Assembly: GCA_003242685.1 (NCBI GenBank)
Contig: QGVD01000027.1
Coordinates: 1 to 40,362, forward strand
Direction of reading: 5' to 3'
Source of the DNA: Pseudomonadota bacterium
GTDB taxonomy: Bacteria; Pseudomonadota; Gammaproteobacteria; Steroidobacterales; Steroidobacteraceae
Length of the DNA: 40,362 nucleotides
Below, in pieces: positions 16,665-25,237 of this stretch. How positions within the stretch are numbered: position 1 is the stretch's first letter; each line of letters opens with the position of its first letter. The notes beneath the pieces are model-generated. The model did not search any database and was not told the DNA's origin. It saw only the letters and a list, made by a program, of their open reading frames with translations. A program made the translations under genes and the position numbers.

Positions 16665-19223
16665 ATGCGTAGCAGATCGATCGGACGGATCTTCCTCTCG
16701 CTCGGCGTCGGCGGCATGACGATGCTGGCGTGGGGAGCGGGTCAGCCGCAGGATGCGTCGCAGCAGGCACCGTCGCAGTCCGTGGTGCAGACGGCTGCAA
16801 CCACGGACGCCGGAGCATCGGCAGGCGGGGCGCATGCCGCGTTTCCCGGACTCGACAAGGCGGACCAGTACTGGGCGTTCCTCGAGCAGTACTGCACCGA
16901 GTGCCACAACGCCGAGGACTGGGCGGGCAGCATCGCCTTCGACACGATGACGCCCGATCAGGTACCGGAGGAAGCGGAAGTCTGGGAGAAGGTGGTCCGC
17001 AAGCTCCGCGGCCGTCTGATGCCGCCGCCGGGTGAGCCGCATCCCGACCAGGAAGCCTACGTCTCGTTCATCTCCTGGATGGAGAGCTATCTCGATCACG
17101 CCGCCGCGTCGCGTTCCGATCCCGGCCGCGTGGGTCTCCATCGCCTCAACCGCAAGGAGTACGCGAACGCGGTGCGCGATCTCCTCGCGCTCGAGATCGA
17201 TCCCGCGACGCTCCTTCCGCCCGACGACATCAGCGACGGCTTCGACAACGTGGCGAACGTGCTGCAGGTCTCGCCGTCGTTCATGGAGCAGTATCTCAAC
17301 GCCGCGCGCACGATCGCCGTGCAGGCGATCGGCAAGCCCGATGCCCGCCCGAGCGGCGCTGCATACGTGGCGACCGACACCGGCACGCAGCAGCTCCATC
17401 GGCCCGGGCTGCCGCTCGGCACGCGCGGCGGCTTCGCCGTCGATCACTACTTCCCGGCCGACGGCGAATACGAGATCAACATCGGCAACATGGCCGCGGC
17501 GCTGTGGGTCTACAACATGGAGTTCGAGAACACGGTTCTCGTGACTCTGGACGGCGTCAAGGTCTTCGAGACGACCATCGGCGGCGAAGAGGACATGAAG
17601 GCGATCGACCAGGAGCAGGATCCGGCCGTCGATCGCATCAACCAGCGCCTCAAGAACATCCGCTTCAAGGCGAAGGCGGGCGTGCACAAGGTCGGCGTGA
17701 CGTTCCTCGCGCGCACGCTGGCCGAGTCCGAGGACCGGCTGCAGCCGCTGATCCCCGGCACGCCGATGGACCGCATTCTGCGCGTCGGCACGTTCGAGAT
17801 CCGCGGACCCTTCAGGACGGAGGGCGTGAGCGAGACGCCGAGCCGCAAGGCAATCTTCACCTGCTATCCGCAGTCGGCCGCCGAGGAGCAGCTCTGCGCG
17901 GAATCCATCATCACGCGGCTCGCGACGCGCGCGTTCCGCCGTCCGGTCAACGACGCGGACATGGCGAACCTCATGCGCTTCTACCGCGACGGTCACGAGC
18001 GCGGCGGCTTCGAAGAGGGCATCCGCACGGCGCTGACCGCGATCCTGGCTGATCCCTACTTCCTCTACCGTGTCGAGCGCACGCCGAAGGACGCGCAGCC
18101 CGGTGAGCTCTATCGCATCAGCGACATCGAGCTCGCATCGAAGCTGTCGTTCTTCCTGTGGAGCTCGCTGCCGGACGAGGAGCTGCTGCAGCTCGCCGTG
18201 CAGAACAGGCTCCACGAGCCGCAGGTCCTGGAGCAGCAGGTGCGGCGCATGCTCGCCGACCCGCGCGCCGACACGCTGGTGTCGAACTTCGCGTTCCAGT
18301 GGCTCAACGTCGCGAAGCTCGCGGAAGTGGAGCCCGATCCGGCGATCTTCCCCTACGCGTCGAGCGCCTCGAACGCCGGAAGCGCTTCGCAGGGCGATCC
18401 CCGACCGGACTTCCGCGAGGAGCTGCGCCTCTTCATCCGCAGCATCTTCCGCGAAGACCGCAGCGTGCTGGATCTGCTCACCGCCGATCACACGTACGTG
18501 AACGAGCGGCTGGCGCTGCTCTATGACATTCCCGACGTCAAGGGCAGCCAGTTCCGCCGCATCCAGCTCAGGGATCCGGATCGCTTCGGGCTCCTCGGCA
18601 AGGGTGCGATCCTGATGGCTTCGGCCTATCCCAACCGCACCTCGCCGGTGCTGCGCGGCGCCTACGTGCTCGAGAACATCATCGGCACGCCGCCTGCCGC
18701 GCCGCCGCCCAACGTCGAGGCGCTGCCCGAGAACCAGGAAGGCGCGAAGACCGTGCGCACGGTGCGCGAGCTCCTCGAGCATCACCGCGCCAATCCGTCG
18801 TGCAACTCGTGCCACGGCGTGATCGATCCGCTGGGCTTCGCGCTCGAACGCTTCGACGCGGTAGGCGTGAAGCGCAGGAAGGACCGCTTTGCCGGCACGC
18901 CGATCGACACGCTGACGACGCTCGCGGACGGCACGCAGGTCGACGGCCCGGTCGATCTGCGCAACGCGATCCTCCGCACGCCCGATCAGTTCGTGCAGAC
19001 CTTCACCGAGAAGCTGATGACCTACGCGCTCGGCCGCACGGTGGAGTCCCACGACATGCCGACGGTGCGCGCGATCGTGCGCGAGACGGCGAAGGACGAC
19101 TACCGCTTCTCGTCGATCGTCCTGGCGATCGTGAGGAGCGCGCCGTTCCAGATGAGAAGGGTTAATGCGGGAGACGACGGCCAGCCCGCGGAGCAGCTGG
19201 TCCGCAACGTGAGTGAGAAGTAG
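16665..19223 (+). CDS. Exported di-haem-motif DUF1592-family protein (PSCyt/PSD architecture), cassette 2
   Basis: This is an 852-residue protein. ATG 16665 is chosen over GTG 16644 because it has a GAGG site 7 nt upstream and begins a signal peptide (MRSRSIGRIFLSLGVGG, ending near WGAGQ). A glutamine/alanine-rich linker leads to the first haem motif C77-T-E-C80-H81 (YCTECHNAEDWAGS). Then follow LHRLNRKEYANAVRDLL (PSD3), a beta-rich segment with HRPGLPLGTRGGF and YFPADGEYEINI, ATRAFRRPVND (PSD5), LSFFLWSSLPDEELL (PSD4), NRTSPVLRGAYVLENI with C713-N-S-C716-H717 (PSCyt3), and LMTYALGRTVESHDMPT (PSD2). It is closest to the cassette 3 protein, sharing long stretches. It heads an operon: DUF1552 starts 25 nt later. 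A redox function is inferred only from the haem motifs. Confidence 0.94.
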   Translation: MRSRSIGRIFLSLGVGGMTMLAWGAGQPQDASQQAPSQSVVQTAATTDAGASAGGAHAAFPGLDKADQYWAFLEQYCTECHNAEDWAGSIAFDTMTPDQVPEEAEVWEKVVRKLRGRLMPPPGEPHPDQEAYVSFISWMESYLDHAAASRSDPGRVGLHRLNRKEYANAVRDLLALEIDPATLLPPDDISDGFDNVANVLQVSPSFMEQYLNAARTIAVQAIGKPDARPSGAAYVATDTGTQQLHRPGLPLGTRGGFAVDHYFPADGEYEINIGNMAAALWVYNMEFENTVLVTLDGVKVFETTIGGEEDMKAIDQEQDPAVDRINQRLKNIRFKAKAGVHKVGVTFLARTLAESEDRLQPLIPGTPMDRILRVGTFEIRGPFRTEGVSETPSRKAIFTCYPQSAAEEQLCAESIITRLATRAFRRPVNDADMANLMRFYRDGHERGGFEEGIRTALTAILADPYFLYRVERTPKDAQPGELYRISDIELASKLSFFLWSSLPDEELLQLAVQNRLHEPQVLEQQVRRMLADPRADTLVSNFAFQWLNVAKLAEVEPDPAIFPYASSASNAGSASQGDPRPDFREELRLFIRSIFREDRSVLDLLTADHTYVNERLALLYDIPDVKGSQFRRIQLRDPDRFGLLGKGAILMASAYPNRTSPVLRGAYVLENIIGTPPAAPPPNVEALPENQEGAKTVRTVRELLEHHRANPSCNSCHGVIDPLGFALERFDAVGVKRRKDRFAGTPIDTLTTLADGTQVDGPVDLRNAILRTPDQFVQTFTEKLMTYALGRTVESHDMPTVRAIVRETAKDDYRFSSIVLAIVRSAPFQMRRVNAGDDGQPAEQLVRNVSEK

Positions 19224-19248
19224 AGATTCGCAGCAGAGGTAAGTGGCA

Positions 19249-20565
19249 ATGTTCATCACGAAGAAGCATCTTTCGCGACGCACCGTCCTGCGCGGCGTGG
19301 GTGCGGCGATCGCACTGCCGCTGCTCGACGCGATGATCCCGGCGGGCACTGCGCTCGCGAAGACGGCGGCGAGGCCGAATCCGCGGCTGGGCTTCATCTA
19401 CTTCCCGCACGGCGCCGTGATGAGCAAGTGGACGCCGGCCACGACGGGCACCGGTTTCGAGATGCCCGAGATCCTGAAGCCTCTCGAGCCGTACCGCTCT
19501 TACCTCACGATCGTCAGCAATCTGCGCAACAAGGGCGCTGAGAGCCCGACGCCGCACGCCATCACGGCCGGCACGTGGCTCAACTGCGTGGCGCCCGCGG
19601 TGAGCCACTCGCCGCGCGCGGGCATCACGGCCGACCAGGTCGCCGCGCAGCAGATCGGTCAGGACACTCCGCTGCCGTCGCTCGAGCTGTCGGGTGAAGG
19701 CGGCGGCGGACCGTGCGATCCGAGCTACGGCTGCAGCTACGGCAACACGATTTCGTTCCGTACGCCGACCCAGCCGCTGCCGATGGAATACAACCCGCGC
19801 AAGGTGTTCTACCGGCTGTTCGGTCAGGGCGACACCGACGAGGAGCGCCGTCAGATCATCGACGAGCAGAGCAGCATCCTCGACGCCGTGCGCGAGCGCG
19901 CCTCGGCTCTGCAGCGCGAGCTCGGTGCGGCGGACCGTGCCCGCGTCGATCAGTACTTCGATTCGATCCGCGAGATCGAGCGGCGCATCCAGAACGTGAA
20001 GAACAACCAGGAGCAGTCGGACCTCGAGCTGCCCGAGGCGCCGATCGGCATTCCGACGGATTTCGAAGAGTACGTCGGTCTCATGTTCGACATGATCGCG
20101 CTCGCCTGGCAGGCGAACCTCACGCGCGTCGTGACGTTCATGATGGGCAAGGAAGTGAGCATGCGGACCTTCAACAAGGTGGGCGTCTCGGATGCGTTCC
20201 ATCCGCTCTCGCATCACCAGAACAATCCGCAGAAGCTCGAGAAGCTCGTGAGGGTGCAGCAGTACCACACGCAGTGCTTCGCGAAGTTCGTGAAGCGCCT
20301 CGCCGAGACCGAGGACGGCGACGGCTCGCTGCTCGATCACTCGATCATCCTGTACGGATCGAACATGTCGAACAGCGATGCGCACGATCACGATCCGCTG
20401 CCGTCGGCCATCCTCGGCCGTGGGTACGGCAGGATCAAGGGCGGTCAGCACCTGTCCTATCCGAAGGACACGCCGCTCGCGAACCTGCTCGTGACCCTTC
20501 TGCACCGCGCAGGGATCGAGATCGAGAAGCTCGGCGACAGCACCGGCACCTTCGCCGAGGTCTGA
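19249..20565 (+). CDS. Tat-exported DUF1552 (HXXSHH family) protein, cassette 2
   Basis: This is a 438-residue protein. ATG 19249 is preferred to the GTG two codons upstream because cassette 3 has its ATG at the same place. The Tat signal is SRRTVLRGVGAAIALPLLDA, ending near TALAK. Family motifs: FIYFPHGAVMSKW, the cysteine pair CDPSYGC before NTISF, HPLSHH in FHPLSHHQNNP, and YGSNMSNSDAHDHDPLP near the C-terminus. All conserved His/Asp positions seen in the cassette 1 copy are kept. It stops 2 nt before the ankyrin gene. The first part of the gene is almost identical at DNA level to cassette 3: 19303-19349 equals 28846-28892 base for base, which indicates a fairly recent duplication or strong constraint. 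Enzymatic activity is unknown. Confidence 0.93.
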   Translation: MFITKKHLSRRTVLRGVGAAIALPLLDAMIPAGTALAKTAARPNPRLGFIYFPHGAVMSKWTPATTGTGFEMPEILKPLEPYRSYLTIVSNLRNKGAESPTPHAITAGTWLNCVAPAVSHSPRAGITADQVAAQQIGQDTPLPSLELSGEGGGGPCDPSYGCSYGNTISFRTPTQPLPMEYNPRKVFYRLFGQGDTDEERRQIIDEQSSILDAVRERASALQRELGAADRARVDQYFDSIREIERRIQNVKNNQEQSDLELPEAPIGIPTDFEEYVGLMFDMIALAWQANLTRVVTFMMGKEVSMRTFNKVGVSDAFHPLSHHQNNPQKLEKLVRVQQYHTQCFAKFVKRLAETEDGDGSLLDHSIILYGSNMSNSDAHDHDPLPSAILGRGYGRIKGGQHLSYPKDTPLANLLVTLLHRAGIEIEKLGDSTGTFAEV

Positions 20566-20567
20566 TC

Positions 20568-22127
20568 ATGAGGAAGGCCCGCATCGCCGCCATCGTGCTG
20601 TCGGCCGCCGCCTGGGGGAGCGCGTGGGCGGTGGATCTCTCGCTCGTCGAGGCCGCGGAGAGGGGCGACCGGCAGACCGTGCTCGCGCTCATCGAGCAGG
20701 GTGCGGACGTCAACGCGGCGCATCCCAACGGCACGACGGCGCTGCACTGGGCCGTGCACCAGAACGACGTCGATCTCGTCAGGCGGCTGATCAAGGCGGG
20801 CGCCGACGTGCGAGTCGAGAACGACTTCGGCGCCACGCCGATGTCCGAGGCCGCGATCATCGGCAATCCGGAGATCATCAAGCTCCTGCTCGATGCCGGC
20901 GCGGACGTCGAGTCGCCGAACCGCGAAGGCCAGACCGCGCTGATGGCGGTGGCGCGCACCGGCAACGTGAAGGCCGCGGAGCTCCTCATCAAGCGCGGTG
21001 CCAACGTCAACGCGCGCGAGCGCTGGGGCGGACAGACCGCGCTCATGTGGGCGGCGGCGCAGAAGCATCCCGAGATGATCCGCCTGCTCATCAAGCACGG
21101 GGCGGACGTCAACGCGCGCGCGACCGTGCGCGACTGGCCGCGCAAGGTGACCGCGGAAGGCCGGCCGAAGGACATGAACCGCGGCGGCTTCACGCCGCTC
21201 CTCTACGCCGCACGCGAGGGCTGCGTGCCGTGCGCGCGTGAGCTGCTCAAGGGCGGTGCGGACATCGATCTGCACGATCCGGATCGCACGACGCCCCTGG
21301 TGCTCGCGCTCATGAACCTGCACTGGGACTTCGCGAAGTTCCTGATCGAGGCCGGTGCCGACGTCAACAAGTGGGATCTCTTCGGGCAGACGCCGCTCTA
21401 CGTGGCGGTGGACATGAACACGCTGCCGCGCGGCGGACGCCCCGATCTTCCGTCGACGGACGACACCACGGGGCTCGAGGTCATCGAGCTGCTGCTCAAG
21501 GCCGGCGCGAACCCGAACATCCAGCTCAAGCTTCGTCCGCCGTACCGCAACGTACCGTTCGATCGCGGCGGCGACGTGATTCTTTCGACGGGCGCCACGC
21601 CGCTGCTGCGCGCGGCGCGTGCCGCCGACATTCCCGCGATGAAGCTGCTGCTGCAGTACGGCGCGCGAGTGGATCTGCCGAATGCGCAGGGCGTCACGCC
21701 GTTCATGGCCGCGGCCGGCATGGGTCACGGCAGCAATCCCACGCGCGGTCGCTTCAAGACGGACGCGGATGCCGTCGAAGCGGTACGGTTGCTCAAGGAA
21801 GCAGGTGCCGACGTCAACCGCCAGGCGCTGAACGGCACGACGGCGCTGCATGCGGCCGCGCAGCTCGGCTGGAACGAGACGATCAAGACGCTCGTCGCGT
21901 TCAACGCGGAGCTCGAGATTCCCGATGCGAAGGGACTGCGGCCGATCGACTATGCCGCGGGTCGTTACGAGCCCGCATTCCTCGCGCCGCCGCCGCAGCC
22001 TCTGCCCGAGACGATGGGGCTGCTCAAGCAGTTCATCGTCGCGGCGACGGGGCGGGAGCCGCTCGAGTTCTCCGGCGACCTGTCGCGCAACCGGCGCGGC
22101 ACCGGCGGGAACACGGTAGCCAACTGA
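20568..22127 (+). CDS. Exported ankyrin-repeat protein with CxxC, cassette 2
   Basis: This 519-residue protein starts at ATG 20568, two nt after the DUF1552 stop. A signal peptide (MRKARIAAIVLSAAAWGSAWA) precedes about a dozen ankyrin repeats (NGTTALHWAVHQND, FGATPMSEAAIIGN, EGQTALMAVARTGN, GQTALMWAAAQKH, FTPLLYAAREGC, QTPLYVAVD, ATPLLRAARAAD, VTPFMAAAGMG, TTALHAAAQLG). Loops that do not fit the ankyrin repeat interrupt the array near residues 185-205 and 285-345, at the same places as in the other two ankyrin proteins. Repeat six contains C219-V-P-C222, a CxxC pair also present in cassette 3 (CLEC) but not cassette 1. In the oxidising periplasm it could form a disulfide or bind a metal. It probably scaffolds the DUF1552/DUF1592 partners. 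Confidence 0.91.
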   Translation: MRKARIAAIVLSAAAWGSAWAVDLSLVEAAERGDRQTVLALIEQGADVNAAHPNGTTALHWAVHQNDVDLVRRLIKAGADVRVENDFGATPMSEAAIIGNPEIIKLLLDAGADVESPNREGQTALMAVARTGNVKAAELLIKRGANVNARERWGGQTALMWAAAQKHPEMIRLLIKHGADVNARATVRDWPRKVTAEGRPKDMNRGGFTPLLYAAREGCVPCARELLKGGADIDLHDPDRTTPLVLALMNLHWDFAKFLIEAGADVNKWDLFGQTPLYVAVDMNTLPRGGRPDLPSTDDTTGLEVIELLLKAGANPNIQLKLRPPYRNVPFDRGGDVILSTGATPLLRAARAADIPAMKLLLQYGARVDLPNAQGVTPFMAAAGMGHGSNPTRGRFKTDADAVEAVRLLKEAGADVNRQALNGTTALHAAAQLGWNETIKTLVAFNAELEIPDAKGLRPIDYAAGRYEPAFLAPPPQPLPETMGLLKQFIVAATGREPLEFSGDLSRNRRGTGGNTVAN

Positions 22128-22230
22128 CGGTGCACCCCGCCGCAGGCGGTGCCTCTTACGGATCAGAAGCGGCTCGCGAGCGCGCGCCAGAGAATGCGTC
22201 GCGCGGTGAGCCCGTAGCGGAGTGTCCGAA

Positions 22231-23166
22231 ATGAGCTCTCTCCAGGATCGACGGCGTTTCCTCCGGACTGCGCTCGGCTGTGCGGCCGGCCTGCCGCTGA
22301 TGCACGGCAGTCTCTCGTCGGCGTTCGCGCGGGAGCCGAAGCCGTCCATCGAGGTCACGCGTCTCACGGACGACATTGCGATCTTCAGCGGTGCGGGCGG
22401 CAACGTCGTCGCGGCGCGCGATGCCGACGGGCTCGTGCTGGTCGACGGAGGAATGCGCGGGCGCTCGCGCGAGCTGCTCGACGCGGTCACCCGGGAAATG
22501 GGCGAGAAGCGCATCCGTGCGCTCTTCAACACGCACTGGCACCCGGAGCAGACCGGCAGCAACGAGCGGCTCGGGAAACAGGGCGTGAAGATCATCGCGC
22601 ACGAGAACACGAAGCTCTGGCTCGGAACGCAGATCACTCCGCCCTGGAGCGAGAAGCCTTTCGAGCCGCTGCCGCCCGCGGCGCTGCCGAACGAGACCAC
22701 CTACGACGTGGGCGAACTGCCGTTCGGCGACGATCGCATCCGCTACGGCTATCTCCCGCAGGCGCACACCGACGGCGACATCTACGTGTACTTCCCGAAG
22801 GCGAACGTGCTCGTCACGGGCGGCGTCGTCTCGGGCGCCGGCTGGCCGCTCATCGACTGGTACACGGGCGGATGGATCGGCGGGCTCGCGAACGGATTGC
22901 GCACGCTGGTCGGAGTCGCGAATGCCGAGACGCGCGTCGTGCCGGCGGACGGTCCCGTCCTCACGCGCGCGGATCTCGAAGCGCAGCAGAAGATGTACAG
23001 CACGATCTTCGGCCGCCTGCAGCAGCTTCTGCGCAAGGGCCTGAGCCCCGACGAAGCCGCGGACACCGGTCCGGCGCAGGAGTTCGAAGATCAGTGGGGC
23101 GATTCGCGGGAGTTCGTGATCACCGCGTTCAAGAGCCTGTGGGGTCCGATGTCTCCGGACGCCTGA
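22231..23166 (+). CDS. Tat-exported metallo-beta-lactamase-fold protein with lost zinc ligands
   Basis: This is a 311-residue protein; ATG 22231 begins a Tat signal (DRRRFLRTALGCAAGLPL, ending near AFARE). The MBL fold is clear (FSGAGGNVVAARDADGLVLVDGG, LFNTHWHPEQTGSNE, HTDGDIYVYFPKANVLVTGG, IDWYTGGWIGG). The usual HxHxDH zinc motif reads H102-W-H104-P-E106-Q107, so both second-site ligands (Asp, His) are replaced. His179 (AHTDGD) is kept. The bridging Asp is Gly198 (VTGGVV), and the final His position is Asp240 (PADGP). It is therefore likely either a one-metal enzyme with altered chemistry or a non-catalytic pseudoenzyme. It follows cassette 2 by 103 nt on the same strand. Its paralogue before cassette 3 has the canonical HWHYDH. 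Confidence 0.92.
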   Translation: MSSLQDRRRFLRTALGCAAGLPLMHGSLSSAFAREPKPSIEVTRLTDDIAIFSGAGGNVVAARDADGLVLVDGGMRGRSRELLDAVTREMGEKRIRALFNTHWHPEQTGSNERLGKQGVKIIAHENTKLWLGTQITPPWSEKPFEPLPPAALPNETTYDVGELPFGDDRIRYGYLPQAHTDGDIYVYFPKANVLVTGGVVSGAGWPLIDWYTGGWIGGLANGLRTLVGVANAETRVVPADGPVLTRADLEAQQKMYSTIFGRLQQLLRKGLSPDEAADTGPAQEFEDQWGDSREFVITAFKSLWGPMSPDA

Positions 23167-23199
23167 AGCGGCGTCCTCATCTGCCGCTCGTTCCGATGA

Positions 23200-23230
23200 C
23201 GCCCTCTCCCCGTGAATCGGGGAGAGGGCG
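23200..23230. terminator. Perfect hairpin between convergent MBL and malate synthase genes
   Basis: A 13-bp perfect stem (23200-23212 with 23218-23230) has a 5-nt loop, TGAAT. It lies between the MBL stop (23166) and the malate synthase stop (23245), which converge. It carries no T-run; the CCCTCTCCCC/GGGGAGAGGG type is also common as a dispersed REP-like element in GC-rich proteobacteria, so it may be either. Confidence 0.55.
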
Positions 23231-23244
23231 GATGACGGGAATCG

Positions 23245-24879
23245 TCAGGCCATGTTCTCCGGCAGCAGCCGCATCGCCGGGATGGTGAGGAACTCCTCGA
23301 ACTGCGGTGCCACCGAGAGCTCGCGGAAGAGGCGAATCGCATCCGGGAAGCGGCCGCCGTCGTAGGCCTTGTCGCCGACTTCCTTCCGCACCCGCTCCAT
23401 CTCCTCGGCCATCAGCCGGTCGAAGAGCTCGGTCGTGACGACGGTGCCGTCCTCGAGCTTCACGCCGTAGTGCAGCCACTGCCACACCTGCGCGCGGCAG
23501 ATCTCGGCCGTCGCAGCGTCCTCCATCAGGTTGTAGAGCGGCACCGCGCCGCGGCCGCGCAGCCACGCCTCGATGTACTGCACGCCCACCCGGATGTTCT
23601 CGCGCAGTCCCGCTTCGGTGCGCGTGCCCTCGTGAACCTCGAGCAGATCCTTCTGCCCGATCTTCACGTCCTCGCGCAGGTTGTGGAGCTGGTTCGGCTG
23701 CGGCATCAGCCGGTCGAACACCTCCTGCGCGACGGGGACGAGGTCCGGGTGCGCGACCCACGTGCCGTCGTGGCCGTCGCCCGCCTCGCGCTCCTTGTCG
23801 GCGCGCACCTTGGCGAGTGCGATCTCGTTGGCGGCCGGATCGCGGCGGTTCGGAATCTGCGCGGCCATGCCGCCCATCGCGAAGGCGCCGCGGCGGTGGC
23901 AGGTCTTGATGAGGAGCAGGGAATAGGCGCGCAGGAACGCCTTGCCCATCACGACCTGACCGCGATCCGGCAGCACGTACTTCGGATTCGCGCGCAGCTT
24001 CTTGATGAACGAGAACATGTAGTCCCAGCGGCCGCAGTTGAGACCGACGATGTGATCGCGGAGCTCATAGAGGATCTCGTCCATCTCGAAAGCTGCGGGC
24101 AGGGTCTCGATGAGCACCGTGGCCTTGATCGTGCCGCGGGGAATGCCGAGCCGCTCCTGCGCGAACACGAACACGTCGTTCCACAGCCGCGCCTCGAGAT
24201 GGCTCTCGAGCTTCGGCAGGTAGAAGTACGGTCCCGTGCCCTTCGCGATCTGCGTGCGGGCGTTGTGGAAGAAGTACAGGCCGAAGTCGAACAGAGCGCC
24301 CGCGATCTGCGCGCCGTCCACGGTCAGGCCCGGCTCGGGCAGGTGCCAGCCGCGCGGCCGCACCAGCAGCACGGCAGGCGAGGGGCCGAGCGCGTAGTGC
24401 TTGCCGGTCGCGGGGTCCGTGTACTCAAGCTTGCCCTGCCAGCGGTCCTTGAGATTGATCTGGCCTTCGAGGTTGTTCTGCCACGTCGGCGTGTTGGCGT
24501 CCTCGAAGTCGGCCATGAAGACCTTCGCGCCCGAGTTGAGCGCGTTGATGATCATCTTGCGATCGACGGGGCCGGTGATCTCGACCCGACGATCCAGCAG
24601 GTCCGCCGGAATGGATCCGATGCGCCATTCCGCCTCTCGGATCTCCTTCGTCTCGGGCAGGAAGTCGGGCAGCTCACCGGCGTCGTAGCGCGCCTGGCGC
24701 TCGGCGCGTGCGCGAAGGAGCTCGAGGCGCCGCGCGTCGAAGCGGCGATGCAGCTCGGCAAGGAAGTCCAGCGCCTCCCGGGTCAGGATCTCCTCATAGC
24801 GGGGATGCATGGGTCGATGAAGCGCGACGCCCTGCGGAAGGGCCTGAGCTTGCGGTCGGCCGGCGGCTGGAATGGACAT
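23245..24879 (-). CDS. aceB: Malate synthase A
   Basis: This is a 544-residue protein, close to the 533 residues of E. coli AceB. ATG 24879 gives the expected N-terminus (MSIPAAGRPQAQ, then EEILTREALDFLAELHRRFD); the open frame upstream has no family match. Diagnostic stretches are intact: DFEDANTPTW, LLVRPRGWHLPEPG, TVLIETLPAAFEMDEILYEL, CGRWDYMFSFIKK, AFAMGGMAAQIPNRRD and the catalytic region GAVPLYNLMEDAATAEICRAQVWQWLHYG. It condenses glyoxylate with acetyl-CoA to malate in the glyoxylate shunt, needed for growth on acetate, fatty acids or other C2-yielding substrates. No isocitrate lyase gene is in the window. It sits on the opposite strand between cassettes 2 and 3 with its own promoter region. 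Confidence 0.97.
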   Translation of the reverse strand: MSIPAAGRPQAQALPQGVALHRPMHPRYEEILTREALDFLAELHRRFDARRLELLRARAERQARYDAGELPDFLPETKEIREAEWRIGSIPADLLDRRVEITGPVDRKMIINALNSGAKVFMADFEDANTPTWQNNLEGQINLKDRWQGKLEYTDPATGKHYALGPSPAVLLVRPRGWHLPEPGLTVDGAQIAGALFDFGLYFFHNARTQIAKGTGPYFYLPKLESHLEARLWNDVFVFAQERLGIPRGTIKATVLIETLPAAFEMDEILYELRDHIVGLNCGRWDYMFSFIKKLRANPKYVLPDRGQVVMGKAFLRAYSLLLIKTCHRRGAFAMGGMAAQIPNRRDPAANEIALAKVRADKEREAGDGHDGTWVAHPDLVPVAQEVFDRLMPQPNQLHNLREDVKIGQKDLLEVHEGTRTEAGLRENIRVGVQYIEAWLRGRGAVPLYNLMEDAATAEICRAQVWQWLHYGVKLEDGTVVTTELFDRLMAEEMERVRKEVGDKAYDGGRFPDAIRLFRELSVAPQFEEFLTIPAMRLLPENMA

Positions 24880-25237
24880 ATCGCGTGTCTTCGTCTCTTT
24901 TTTGATGGGTTGAATGGACCAACCCGGAACTATGCCTGCAGGTCGCGGGCCGGGCAGCCATCCCGTGGCCAAAAGAGCTTCACTAGGCTGGAAAAGATTG
25001 CACGTAATTCCCGGGAAATCCTCCCATGCACGGCTGACGGAGGCGTTGCCCCTGCAGCACGGGAGCTGAAAACTGCCACGTTTTTCAGCAATTTTCGTGC
25101 TGCCGCAGGTGCGACTGGTGCCCCGCCCGCGGCCATCGATGACCAGTGCGTTGACCGAGTCTAAGGCCTGTGCTAACCCAAGCACGGAACCTTGCCCCTC
25201 GAGGGTGCATTGGGCTCGAGCCGGTGGTCAGTGAATC
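24880..25237. other. 358-nt divergent intergenic region, malate synthase / cassette 3
   Basis: No gene is recognisable. The region is less GC-rich than its neighbours around 25075-25105 (a T-rich stretch GTTTTTCAGCAATTTT). It must carry the promoter of malate synthase (minus) and probably that of the MBL gene and cassette 3 (plus). I could not identify a confident -35/-10 pair or a strong palindrome. Confidence 0.5.

Noticed and set aside
16392..19397. A 1001-codon open frame on the minus strand opposite the DUF1592 gene of cassette 2, and many similar long antisense frames across the window
   Set aside because: They mirror the codon structure of GC-rich genes on the other strand, show arginine/alanine/valine-rich composition without domain patterns, and lack plausible start sites.
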